DNA of 64,000 nt from an uncultured Synechococcaceae cyanobacterium (lineage in GTDB: Bacteria; Cyanobacteriota; Cyanobacteriia; PCC-6307; Cyanobiaceae): contig CACAVZ010000005.1 of NCBI GenBank assembly GCA_902536065.1, positions 34,676 through 98,675 of the forward strand. Reading direction: 5' to 3'. Position 1 is the stretch's first letter. Each line of letters opens with the position of its first letter. A program made the position numbers and the translations under genes. The notes beneath the pieces are model-generated. The model saw only the letters and a list, made by a program, of their open reading frames with translations. It was not told the origin of the DNA and did not search any database. Positions 46,286 to 55,223 of the stretch are shown here, piece by piece.

Positions 46286-47311
46286 CTAATCTGAATTAAA
46301 TCTACATGATGAAAGTTGATTTTTAATAGTTTGGTGATCTAAGTTTTTCCCAATTAATACTATCTTGTTAGATTTTTCTTTTGTCCATTCCTCATCATCT
46401 AGAGAAAACCGCTTTCCAGATAGGTGAAAAATGTGTTTTCTTTCACTTTCCATAAACCATAATATTCCTTTTGCTCTAAATACATTTTTTGAGATTTGAT
46501 TATCTAAGAAATATTGAAACTTCCTTAAAGAAAATGGTTCAAATGTCTCATATGAAACTGAGGTAAAACCCTCGATATTATTGATCAAATCGTGGGAATG
46601 AGAAGAGTGATCGTGGGAATGAGAAGAGTGATCGTGGGAATGAGAAGAGTGATCGTGGGAATTTTGTTTTATATTTTTTTTATTATTCTCGAATTCAAAA
46701 GTATCCGTCTCAAATAGACCCACGCTCATTATTGTATGTAATGCAACTTCACTATTAGTTGATCTCAAAATCCTTGGTTCTTTTTTTATTTTATTTATAA
46801 ACTCCTCTATTTTCTTTAATTGTTTTTCATTTACTAAATCAGATTTATTAAGAAGAAGGATATCTCCGTATAAAATTTGAGAATAGGCGACACTTGTATT
46901 ATTAATTTCAAAATCAAAATTTTCTCCATCAATGACAGTTATTATCGAATCTAATCTTACTTTTTCTCTAAGATCACCAGCCGCAAAAGTCATGGCTACT
47001 GGTAATGGATCTGCTAATCCAGTTGTTTCAACAATCAAATAGTCTAATTTTTCAGCTCTTTCTAAAACTTTGGATACGGTATTTAATAATTCGCCATTGA
47101 TAGAGCAACATATACATCCATTATTTAATTCGATCATATCTTCTGAGCCTTCTATTATTAAGTCATTATCTATTCCGATCTCTCCAAATTCGTTGACTAA
47201 AACAGCTGTTTTAATACCAACTTGATTTTTTAAAATATGATTTAGAAGTGTAGTTTTGCCAGAACCTAAAAATCCACTAATAATAGTAACTGGCAATAAA
47301 TTTTTAGACAT
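46286..47311 (-). CDS. COG0523 (CobW/ZNG1-like) GTPase with His-rich loop
   Basis: G3E-family metallochaperone GTPase of 341 residues. Walker A GFLGSGKTTLLNH (13-25), the CxCC metal motif NGCICCSINGEL, and the nucleotide segment LLLNKSDLV are present. A His/Ser/Asp-rich insertion (about residues 218-240) holds tandem SHDHSSH units. A C-terminal CobW_C domain follows. Related proteins serve zinc or cobalt supply; the target metal cannot be decided. It is 29 bp downstream of the PCD gene on the same strand. Confidence 0.9.
   Translation of the reverse strand: MSKNLLPVTIISGFLGSGKTTLLNHILKNQVGIKTAVLVNEFGEIGIDNDLIIEGSEDMIELNNGCICCSINGELLNTVSKVLERAEKLDYLIVETTGLADPLPVAMTFAAGDLREKVRLDSIITVIDGENFDFEINNTSVAYSQILYGDILLLNKSDLVNEKQLKKIEEFINKIKKEPRILRSTNSEVALHTIMSVGLFETDTFEFENNKKNIKQNSHDHSSHSHDHSSHSHDHSSHSHDLINNIEGFTSVSYETFEPFSLRKFQYFLDNQISKNVFRAKGILWFMESERKHIFHLSGKRFSLDDEEWTKEKSNKIVLIGKNLDHQTIKNQLSSCRFNSD
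46589..46662 (-). repeat. 21-bp tandem repeat in the COG0523 gene
   Basis: Three identical 21-bp units (46589-46609, 46610-46630, 46631-46651) and an 11-bp partial copy encode the repeated His-Asp-His-Ser-Ser-His-Ser loop. Copies are exact, so length probably varies between strains without frame loss. Confidence 0.95.
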
Positions 47312-47340
47312 TTTGAATAGTTGAAAACAAGTTTATATTT

Positions 47341-47631
47341 TTATTTATCGAAAATTTTGTTGATTTCCGAAGCTAATGTTTGATCCAGATTCGTAATACC
47401 TCCTAGATCATGTGTACTTAACCTAATTATTACTTTTGAATAAACATTTTCCCAGTTAGGATGATGGTTATATTTTTCACATATTAAAGCGACTTTAGTC
47501 ATAAATGAGAAGGCTTCAATAAAATTAGCGAAGTTAAATTCTCTTTGGATTTGTTTAGATTTAATTTCCCAGCCAGGTATTTTGACAACTAATTCATTTA
47601 ATTCTTCATCTTGCAAAATGTAGGGTTCCAT
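47341..47631 (-). CDS. phhB: Pterin-4a-carbinolamine dehydratase-like protein
   Basis: The 96-residue protein has the PCD signature: KVALICEKYNHHPNWENVYS (His-His-Pro-x-Trp), then a late LSTHDLGGITNLD. In organisms with phenylalanine hydroxylase it recycles the pterin cofactor; cyanobacteria lacking that enzyme also carry it, where its role is unclear. It lies between the COG0523 GTPase and YjbQ on one strand, with small gaps, suggesting an operon. Confidence 0.93.
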   Translation of the reverse strand: MEPYILQDEELNELVVKIPGWEIKSKQIQREFNFANFIEAFSFMTKVALICEKYNHHPNWENVYSKVIIRLSTHDLGGITNLDQTLASEINKIFDK

Positions 47632-47667
47632 TAAATAATAAATCTGACTTATTACATTATAAATACC

Positions 47668-48123
47668 TTACTTTTTCTCACCAATTATATGTACATTTAT
47701 GATTCTTTCCTTTTGATCAAATCGATGTTCCCATAAATAAACTGCTTGCCATGTGCCAAGCATAATTTTCCCGTCTTGAAAACTCAAAGATAAACAAGTG
47801 TTTGTTAGGGATGTTTTAATATGTGCTGGCATATCGTCAGCTCCCTCTTGATAATGTTTATAGGATATTTCTTGTCTATTTTTTGATAGGGTTAAGTAGG
47901 AATCATAGGGAACTATCGATTGCATATACTTTTTTAGGTCCCTCAGTACATTTGGATCTGCGTTCTCATTAATAGTTAAACTGCAACTTGTATGAAGTGT
48001 AGTTAAATTTAAAATTCCGGAATGAAAATTATTTTTTTCAACACATAAATTTAAATCATATGTGATATCAATAAAACCCTCTCCTTGGGTTATGAATTTT
48101 AATTTTGAAAAAATTTGTTCCAT
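47668..48123 (-). CDS. YjbQ / UPF0047 family protein
   Basis: The 151-residue protein has the conserved features SGILNLTTLHTSCSLTINENADPNV, split here around residues 35-59, plus DDMPAHIKTSLTNTCLSL and GTWQAVYLWEHR. These His, Glu and Gln positions form the YjbQ active-site-like cluster. Some homologues show low thiamine phosphate synthase activity, but the physiological role is unknown. It leads the YjbQ-PCD-COG0523 run on the minus strand. Confidence 0.9.
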   Translation of the reverse strand: MEQIFSKLKFITQGEGFIDITYDLNLCVEKNNFHSGILNLTTLHTSCSLTINENADPNVLRDLKKYMQSIVPYDSYLTLSKNRQEISYKHYQEGADDMPAHIKTSLTNTCLSLSFQDGKIMLGTWQAVYLWEHRFDQKERIINVHIIGEKK

Positions 48124-48231
48124 ATAAGTTAAAACTTAATTAATCAATATCCTATTATGGATAAAGATGCATGTTTTACTGCAGACATTAAAATTTTTAT
48201 CTTAAGATAAAATTAATTTCCATTTAAATCT

Positions 48232-49737
48232 TTGTCTGAAACTCATTGGAATAAGCTGGGTGCTTACCTTAAAGAAACACAAATATTAGGTTCAATCCAA
48301 AATACACTTTATTGGGATCAGAATACTGGAATGCCAAAGAAAGGTGCTTCTTGGAGGTCTGAACAACTTACTTATATTGCAAAAGTATTGCATGAAAGAA
48401 ATTCTTCCGAGGAATTTTCTAATTTAATACAATCTGCTAAAAATGAACTAGCAGACATTGAACGAAATTCCGATAATCAACTTTTCATAAAAGATAAAGA
48501 AAGAAATATTAATCTTTTATTGAAGGAATTTAATAGAGAAAGAAATTTAGATCCTAAATTAGTTGAGTCTCTAGCAAAGGCAAAATCTAAAGGGTATGAA
48601 AGCTGGCAAGAAGCTAAGGAAAAATCAGATTTTAAAATTTTTCTTCCTTTCTTTGAAGAATTAGTTAAATTGCGGATTGAAGAGGCAAAACAAATATCAG
48701 ATCAATATTCACCATGGGAAACTTTAGCCCAACCCTTTGAGCCTGAATTAACTTTAAAGTGGTTGAATAAAATGTTTCAGCCTTTGAAAGAGACTCTCCC
48801 AGAGTTGATTAGAGGGATTAATAAATCTAAGAAACATCACTGGGATTTGAGTCCAGAATCTCAACATAATTTATGTTCTCAATTACTTGATGAGTTTGGT
48901 AGAGATAAAGATCAAGTTGTTGTTGGTAAATCTCCCCATCCTTTTTCGATTACATTAGGGCCTAATGATTACAGGATTACGACAAGAATTGTTGAAGGTG
49001 AACCATTATCAAGTTTTTTAGCAACTGCGCATGAGTGGGGGCATTCTATTTATGAGCAGGGTTTGCCATCTCAAAGTCATCAATGGTTTGCTTGGCCTTT
49101 AGGTCAAGCAACCTCTATGGGTATTCATGAAAGTCAATCTTTATTTTGGGAAAATAGAATAGTTAAATCGAAATCTTTTTCAAAAAGATTTTTTAACAAA
49201 TTTGTTTCGGCTGGATGTTCTCTTAATAATTATTTAGAACTATGTAACTCGATTAATCATTTGGAATCAGGATTAAATAGGGTTGAAGCGGATGAATTGA
49301 CTTATGGCTTACACATATTAATAAGAACCGAACTTGAAATAGATTTAATTGAAAGAGGGTTACCTGCTAAAGATATTCCAACAGAATGGAATAAGAGATA
49401 TGATGAACTCCTTGGAATTAAACCATCTAATGATTCAGAAGGTTGTCTTCAAGATGTTCATTGGAGTGAAGGGGCGTTTGGATATTTCCCCTCATATTTG
49501 TTAGGACATGTTATAAGTGCGCAAATATCTTCTCAAATGGAAAGAGACATAGGTTTGATTGACAACTTAATTGAAAATGGTGAATATCAAAAGATCATCT
49601 TTTGGTTAAAAAATAATATACATAAATATGGCAGATCAGTTAATTGTATGGAGTTGGTAAGATCTGTAACTAATGAAGAACTATCGCCAAACTATTTTAT
49701 TAATCATTTAAGGTCTAAAATAAATGATTTTTGCTGA
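48232..49737 (+). CDS. Carboxypeptidase Taq (M32 family)
   Basis: Metal-dependent carboxypeptidase of 501 residues. The zinc site is HEWGH in FLATAHEWGHSIYEQGLP with the third ligand Glu in MGIHESQSLFWEN. The C-terminal LHILIRTELEIDLIERGL and WNKRYDELLGI motifs are also typical of M32. It probably works in cytosolic peptide turnover. The start is TTG at 48232; no close ATG. Divergent from YjbQ across 108 bp. Confidence 0.93.
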   Translation: MSETHWNKLGAYLKETQILGSIQNTLYWDQNTGMPKKGASWRSEQLTYIAKVLHERNSSEEFSNLIQSAKNELADIERNSDNQLFIKDKERNINLLLKEFNRERNLDPKLVESLAKAKSKGYESWQEAKEKSDFKIFLPFFEELVKLRIEEAKQISDQYSPWETLAQPFEPELTLKWLNKMFQPLKETLPELIRGINKSKKHHWDLSPESQHNLCSQLLDEFGRDKDQVVVGKSPHPFSITLGPNDYRITTRIVEGEPLSSFLATAHEWGHSIYEQGLPSQSHQWFAWPLGQATSMGIHESQSLFWENRIVKSKSFSKRFFNKFVSAGCSLNNYLELCNSINHLESGLNRVEADELTYGLHILIRTELEIDLIERGLPAKDIPTEWNKRYDELLGIKPSNDSEGCLQDVHWSEGAFGYFPSYLLGHVISAQISSQMERDIGLIDNLIENGEYQKIIFWLKNNIHKYGRSVNCMELVRSVTNEELSPNYFINHLRSKINDFC

Positions 49738-49800
49738 AACATTACTTTTAAAGAATTTGGTTAGGTGTGAGGATGTAAGATAAACAAAAATAATTTCTTG

Positions 49801-50388
49801 ATGGCAAATCTAAATCAGCCCCCAAGCAGGGTTACCCCAAATTTGTTGCACATACTAAATGCTTTCACTGATAGCTCAAATACAATAATAAACACTATTG
49901 TTGAATTGAACTCTAATACCATAAATAAATATGAATTAATTACAGAAACGGGTCATCTTAAACTTGATAGGGTAGGTTATTCATCACTTGCGTATCCTTT
50001 TGCTTATGGATGTATTCCAAGGACATGGGATGAAGATGGAGATCCACTTGATGTAGAAATTGTTGGAGTAACTGAGCCATTGATACCCGGATCTATTGTG
50101 GAAGCAAGGATTATTGGGGTGATGAAATTTGATGATGGTGGAGAGGTCGATGATAAGGTAATAGCGGTTCTCGCGGATGATAAAAGAATGGATCATATCT
50201 CAAGTTATGAAGACCTTGGAGATCATTGGTTAAAAGAAACAAAGTATTATTGGGAGCACTACAAAGATCTAAAAAAACCAGGAACATGTACTGTAAATGG
50301 TTTTTTTGGGATAGAAGAAGCTGTTAAAGTGATTAAAGATTGTGAAGAGAGATACAAAAAAGAAATTGATCCTAAATTAGTAAATTAA
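49801..50388 (+). CDS. ppa: Inorganic pyrophosphatase (family I)
   Basis: Hydrolyses pyrophosphate and so drives biosynthetic reactions. The 195-residue protein has YELITETGHLKLDRVGY, the metal-binding DEDGDPLDVEIVG with its Asp triplet, and later VLADDKRMDHIS. The ATG at 49801 is chosen over the TTG immediately before. Family members are 170-200 residues. Its stop is 5 bp from the convergent hemC stop. Confidence 0.96.
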   Translation: MANLNQPPSRVTPNLLHILNAFTDSSNTIINTIVELNSNTINKYELITETGHLKLDRVGYSSLAYPFAYGCIPRTWDEDGDPLDVEIVGVTEPLIPGSIVEARIIGVMKFDDGGEVDDKVIAVLADDKRMDHISSYEDLGDHWLKETKYYWEHYKDLKKPGTCTVNGFFGIEEAVKVIKDCEERYKKEIDPKLVN

Positions 50389-50393
50389 CAATT

Positions 50394-51344
50394 TTATTTT
50401 TCTCTAAATTTTTCAAATATTTCGCTTAGTATTTCTTCGGCACCTTGCTGCTTTAATTTTTTAGCTAGTTCTTTGCCTACTTCTTCGGGCTCATTAATAT
50501 TGCCAATATATTGATCTTTAATAAGCCTTTCTCCATCAAGAGATGCAACCATACCAGTAAGGCAAAGTTGTTCATTCTGAATTTTACTATTCACACCTAT
50601 TGGGACTTGGCATCCACCTTCAAGCTCTCTTAAAAAAGCCCTTTCTGCTAGACATCTTTGACTGGTGGATTTATCTTCTAAGATATTTATAATTTCTAAA
50701 ACTTTTTTATCATCAGATTTACATTCAATGCCTAGTGCTCCTTGGCCAACGGCATGAAGGGAAATTTCACTTGGGATAATCTGGTGAATTCTTGATTCAA
50801 AGCCTAATCTCTTTAAACCAGCGGCCGCAAGAATTATACAATCAAATTCTCCTGCATCTAATTTTTCAATTCTTGTAATAACATTCCCCCGGATATCTTT
50901 GAAAACAAGATGTGGGTACTTATTTCTTAATTGTGCAAGTCTTCTTAGAGAGCTTGTTCCAACAATCGAACCTTCAGGTAAAGTTTCTAATTTATAACAG
51001 TTATTTTTTTTGTTTACTACTAATGCATCTGCAGGATCTTCCCTTTTTGTAATGCATCCTAATTTAAGGCCATTTGGTAAATTGGTTGGTAAATCTTTAA
51101 GAGAATGTACTGCTATATCTGCATGGCCTACGAGCATTTGTGCTTCAAGTTCTTTTGTAAATAAGCCTTTGTCGCCTATTTTTGCTAAAGCTACATCCAG
51201 GATTTTGTCCCCTTGAGTTGCCATGGCTTCTACAGATACCTCTAAATTGGGAATATTCCTTTCTAGTTGATCTTTAACCCATAAAGTTTGAACCATGGCT
51301 AGTTTACTTCTTCTACTAGCTATTTTCAGCTTAAAATTAGTCAT
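50394..51344 (-). CDS. hemC: Porphobilinogen deaminase
   Basis: Builds hydroxymethylbilane from four porphobilinogens. The 316-residue protein starts [19 protein letters not shown] and contains [24 protein letters not shown] and [10 protein letters not shown]. The Cys that binds the dipyrromethane cofactor is in [11 protein letters not shown]. It acts downstream of hemL (39 kb). Adjacent to sigA on the same strand, 97 bp from its end. Confidence 0.97.
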   Translation of the reverse strand: MTNFKLKIASRRSKLAMVQTLWVKDQLERNIPNLEVSVEAMATQGDKILDVALAKIGDKGLFTKELEAQMLVGHADIAVHSLKDLPTNLPNGLKLGCITKREDPADALVVNKKNNCYKLETLPEGSIVGTSSLRRLAQLRNKYPHLVFKDIRGNVITRIEKLDAGEFDCIILAAAGLKRLGFESRIHQIIPSEISLHAVGQGALGIECKSDDKKVLEIINILEDKSTSQRCLAERAFLRELEGGCQVPIGVNSKIQNEQLCLTGMVASLDGERLIKDQYIGNINEPEEVGKELAKKLKQQGAEEILSEIFEKFREK

Positions 51345-51441
51345 TAAATATTATTTTGAGTTTGAATTAAAAATAAAGTCGAATTTATTTTAAGCTATTC
51401 TTTTGCAAGTTTTTAAAGCAGAATATTATACTTAACTTTTT

Positions 51442-52626
51442 TTATTTTATATATTCTTTTAAAACCCCATTTCGATTTGGATGTCTAAGTTTTCTTAGGG
51501 CTTTTGCCTCTATTTGTCTAATTCTTTCTCTTGTTACATCAAAAATCTGGCCAATTTCTTCAAGAGTTTTCATTCTTCCATCATCAATTCCATATCTCAA
51601 TCTGAGAACATCTCTTTCTCTTGGACTAAGAGTGGCTAATACTCCTTCCAAATCTTCTCTTAGTAAAGTTTTAGAAACATCTTGCTCTGGATTTTCTATA
51701 TCAGCCTCTATAAAGTCTCCTAGTCTTGAATCTTCTTCTTTCCCTATTGGAGTTTCTAAAGAAATAGGAAGTTGAGCACTTTTAGCTATAAATCTTAATT
51801 TTTCGATTGTCATTTCCATACTCTCAGCGATTTCTTCTTCACTAGGTTTTCTTCCAAATTCTTGGCTAAGAACTTTTGTGGTTTTTTTAATTCTGGATAT
51901 TGTCTCGTATAAGTGAACTGGCAATCTAATTGTTCTACTTTGATCCGCAATTGCTCTTGTAATGGCTTGGCGAATCCACCAAGTTGCATATGTAGAGAAC
52001 TTATAACCTTTTTCATGGTCGAATTTTTCCGCTGCCCTAATTAGACCCAAACTTCCTTCTTGGATTAAATCTTGAAATGATAAACCTCTGTTCATATATT
52101 TTTTAGCAATGGAAACAACTAATCTCAAATTTGATTGAACCATTTTTTCTTTAGCTCTCCGCCCTAAGAGAAGTCTTCTTCTAAATTTGGGAAGAGGCAT
52201 ATCTATTAACTCGGCCCATTCTCTTACAGATGGGAAATGTCCTTTTTCTGACTCATATTGAGTTGCTAGCTCTTCTAATTGGAGTAAGTCAGCAATTTTT
52301 CTTGCAAGCTCAATTTCTTCATCTGGTCTTAAAAGTCTAATTCTTCCAATTTCTTGGAGATAAACTCTTATTGAATCTTCAGTGTAGATACCTTTTGGCC
52401 CAAGTTTTATATTCCCGAGCCCTTTATCTTCTTCTTCAGAATCACTAAATTCATTATTGTTATTTTCAATATTGCTTTCGTTTAATTCAGCAGATGTCTG
52501 TAAAGTTTGATTATTTTTATTAGTATCTTCTTCAACTACTGTTTCTAAAATTGTATTCATTTTTTTATTGATCTTTTTTTTTGAACTAGGCTTGGAATTC
52601 TTTGATTCTGCTGCGACTGGACACAT
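51442..52626 (-). CDS. rpoD: Principal RNA polymerase sigma factor
   Basis: Group 1 sigma factor, 394 residues. Regions visible: 1.2 ([17 protein letters not shown]), 2.1-2.4 ([44 protein letters not shown]), 3 ([13 protein letters not shown]) and 4 with the HTH ([20 protein letters not shown]). The N-terminal 70 residues are low-complexity Lys/Asn/Glu. The ATG at 52626 is supported by a strong GAAAGGAG ribosome site (52633-52640). Divergent from priA over 320 bp. Confidence 0.96.
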   Translation of the reverse strand: MCPVAAESKNSKPSSKKKINKKMNTILETVVEEDTNKNNQTLQTSAELNESNIENNNNEFSDSEEEDKGLGNIKLGPKGIYTEDSIRVYLQEIGRIRLLRPDEEIELARKIADLLQLEELATQYESEKGHFPSVREWAELIDMPLPKFRRRLLLGRRAKEKMVQSNLRLVVSIAKKYMNRGLSFQDLIQEGSLGLIRAAEKFDHEKGYKFSTYATWWIRQAITRAIADQSRTIRLPVHLYETISRIKKTTKVLSQEFGRKPSEEEIAESMEMTIEKLRFIAKSAQLPISLETPIGKEEDSRLGDFIEADIENPEQDVSKTLLREDLEGVLATLSPRERDVLRLRYGIDDGRMKTLEEIGQIFDVTRERIRQIEAKALRKLRHPNRNGVLKEYIK

Positions 52627-52946
52627 AATTGACTCCTTTCTACGGTGAATTTAACTAGATAAAATTTTATTTAGGGCTAATTTGAACATTTAGTAGTAAA
52701 GTCCCTTTAATGTTTAAAAAACTTTTTCAAAAATGAGAATAAGAAAAGTTTTCTAAATTGTTGAAAAATTTAAATAGTGCTATAGATTACCTAAAGTAAA
52801 AAGTCTTGGGATTTCTCAGACAGGCAGATCATTTTTGAATTTTCAGTCAATGATCAGAGCTTCATGTCTCCCTTAAGAGCAGGATACTTACAATGTGCAA
52901 AAAACACTTTGTGGAATGTTCAACAATCCAATACTAAGAAAAAGTT
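52627..52946. other. 320-bp divergent sigA-priA region: sigA ribosome site, weak stem-loop and micro-ORF
   Basis: The only gene-free stretch over 300 bases. It holds the sigA ribosome site (52633-52640). A weak nested stem-loop spans about 52808-52872: arms GATCATT and AATGATC, then AGAC/GTCT and GGG/CCC farther out. A 14-codon open frame (ATG 52893 to TAA 52937) lies just before the priA start. No clear promoter boxes were resolved, but both genes must start transcription here. Any RNA product is speculation. Confidence 0.45.
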
Positions 52947-55223
52947 TTGAAGCCGGCAAGTAATCAGTTATTAAATATCTCCTTTAAATTGGAAATTTTG
53001 CTTGATATAGGTAGTGGTAATGAAAGCTTTTACTATCTAGATGGAAATAATCTTGGAGCAGAAGTTGGAGATATTGTAAGTGTGAGACTAAGGGGGAGAT
53101 TATTAAATGGGTTGGTGATCTCCAAAAAAGACTTTTCGCCAATCAATAATGATGAATCAAATATTACTGGAGGAAAAAACATAAGATATTTGTTTGTTGA
53201 AAGTATTTTGCAGAAAAAAATAATTGATGAATCTTGGAGAGAATTGATAGACTCCCTAGCCTCTTTTTATATGGTTAGTAATTTAAAAATGTTTAAAACT
53301 GCATTTCCTCCTGGCTGGATTGGAAAATATAAAAATTTTTCTAAGGGTTTAAAAGATCAAATATGGATTGAAACTAAAAAAGAATTTGATATTAAGAAAA
53401 ATGGATTAACCAAAAAAGAATTTTTTTTAATGGATACTTTATCTAAGAAAGGTAATTGGCAAAGTGAATTAATAAAGTCTGGTTTTAATTACACTCTAAT
53501 TAACTCAATGGTCAGTAAAAATTATCTTGCTAAATCTAAAAGAAAAAAAAATATAAATAGTAAATTAAATTCCTTTTTAAAAGATCATATCGCAACGAAC
53601 AAACCAAATCTTACAAATGAGCAAAAAATTGCATTTCAAGAATTTCAAATAATGAAACCAGGAGATGCATTACTTCTTTGGGGCGAAACAGGTTCAGGTA
53701 AAACAGAAGTGTATATGAGAATTGCTGAAGATCAATTTCTTAAGAAAAAATGTTGTTTGATACTAGCCCCAGAAATTGGATTAATTCCTCAACTTATTGA
53801 TAGGTTTAGTAGGCGATTTAATAATGTCGTTTACGAATATCATAGTAATTGCTCTCCCGATCATAGAACTTTAGTTTGGAAGAAAATTATTAATGCTAAT
53901 GAACCTTTAATAGTAATAGGTACAAGGTCGGCAGTTTTTCTTCCAATTAAAAATCTGGGGGTAATAATAATGGATGAAGAACATGATGTTTCTTATAAGC
54001 AAGATAGTCCTATGCCTTGCTATGACGCAAGAGAGATTGCTATTGAAATAGTAAAAAGGAATTCTGCAAAGTTAATTTTTGGGAGTGCAACCCCATCAAT
54101 GAAGACTTGGAAAAAGTGTATTTTTGAAAGAAATTTTAAATTGGTAAGAATGATTCAAAGGATATCCAGTAATGAGACTCCTGAAATAAAAATTATTGAT
54201 ATGCGGGATGAGTTCAAGAAGGGAAATATGAAAATTTTTTCCAATGAATTATTACAATTGCTTCCTCAACTACGCTTAAAAAAAGAGCAAGCAATAATTT
54301 TGATCCCTAGGAGGGGGCATAGTGGATTTTTAAGTTGTAGAAATTGCGGATATTTAATAAATTGCCCCAACTGTGACGTTCCTTTATCAGTTCATCTCGG
54401 ATCACAAGGAAAAAAATGGTTAAGGTGTCATTGGTGTGATCATAAGTCAAGATTGATCAATCGTTGCCCAGATTGTCATTCAACTGCTTTCAAACCTTTT
54501 GGAATTGGTACGCAAAGGGTAATGGAGTTTTTAAATGAAGAATTTCCTGACTTAAGAGTACTTCGCTTTGATAGAGATACAACTTCAGGAAAGGATGGTC
54601 ATAGAGATATTCTTTCAAAGTTTTCTAAAGGTGATGCTGATATTCTCCTCGGTACTCAGATGTTGGCAAAAGGTATTGACATCCCCAATATTACTCTTTC
54701 AGTAGTTATTGCAGCAGATGGGTTGCTTCATCGCCCAGATATTTCGGCAGAAGAAAAATCATTACAATTATTTTTGCAAGTAGCAGGAAGGGCCGGCAGG
54801 GCACAAAAAAAAGGGAAAGTAATTTTTCAAACATATAAACCTAACCACCCAGTAATTTCGTATCTCCAAAAAAGAGATTATGAAAGATTCTTAATTGAAA
54901 ACTCGAGATTGAGAAAGGATGCTAATTTATTTCCATTTTGCACAATTTGCCTACTTAAATTATCAGGTGAAAATTATGAATTAACTGAGTCAATTGCAAT
55001 AAAATTAGCAAAATATCTACTCAGTTTTTGTGAGAAAAAGAACTGGAAATTAATTGGTCCTGCTCCTAGTTTAATAGCTAAAGTCGGTAAAAAATTTAGA
55101 TGGCAGATATTAATACATGGTCCTGAAGGAACAAAGATACCTTTACCTGAAAGATCAATATTATGGAAACTTATTCCAAAAAATGTTTTTTTAACAATAG
55201 ATGTTAATCCAGCAGAGTTGTAA
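52947..55223 (+). CDS. priA: Primosomal protein N' (PriA helicase)
   Basis: Replication-restart helicase, 758 residues. Walker A is GETGSGKTEVYM (about residue 248), Walker B/DEEH is IIMDEEHDVSYKQD, and the zinc module is CRNCGYLINCPNCD with CHWCDHKSRLINRCPDCHS. Late helicase motifs include GTQMLAKGID and VAGRAGRAQKKG. N-terminus carries the PriA DNA-binding domain. The start is TTG at 52947; an in-frame TAA lies just upstream. Its stop abuts the convergent DUF3153 gene. Confidence 0.95.
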   Translation: MKPASNQLLNISFKLEILLDIGSGNESFYYLDGNNLGAEVGDIVSVRLRGRLLNGLVISKKDFSPINNDESNITGGKNIRYLFVESILQKKIIDESWRELIDSLASFYMVSNLKMFKTAFPPGWIGKYKNFSKGLKDQIWIETKKEFDIKKNGLTKKEFFLMDTLSKKGNWQSELIKSGFNYTLINSMVSKNYLAKSKRKKNINSKLNSFLKDHIATNKPNLTNEQKIAFQEFQIMKPGDALLLWGETGSGKTEVYMRIAEDQFLKKKCCLILAPEIGLIPQLIDRFSRRFNNVVYEYHSNCSPDHRTLVWKKIINANEPLIVIGTRSAVFLPIKNLGVIIMDEEHDVSYKQDSPMPCYDAREIAIEIVKRNSAKLIFGSATPSMKTWKKCIFERNFKLVRMIQRISSNETPEIKIIDMRDEFKKGNMKIFSNELLQLLPQLRLKKEQAIILIPRRGHSGFLSCRNCGYLINCPNCDVPLSVHLGSQGKKWLRCHWCDHKSRLINRCPDCHSTAFKPFGIGTQRVMEFLNEEFPDLRVLRFDRDTTSGKDGHRDILSKFSKGDADILLGTQMLAKGIDIPNITLSVVIAADGLLHRPDISAEEKSLQLFLQVAGRAGRAQKKGKVIFQTYKPNHPVISYLQKRDYERFLIENSRLRKDANLFPFCTICLLKLSGENYELTESIAIKLAKYLLSFCEKKNWKLIGPAPSLIAKVGKKFRWQILIHGPEGTKIPLPERSILWKLIPKNVFLTIDVNPAEL

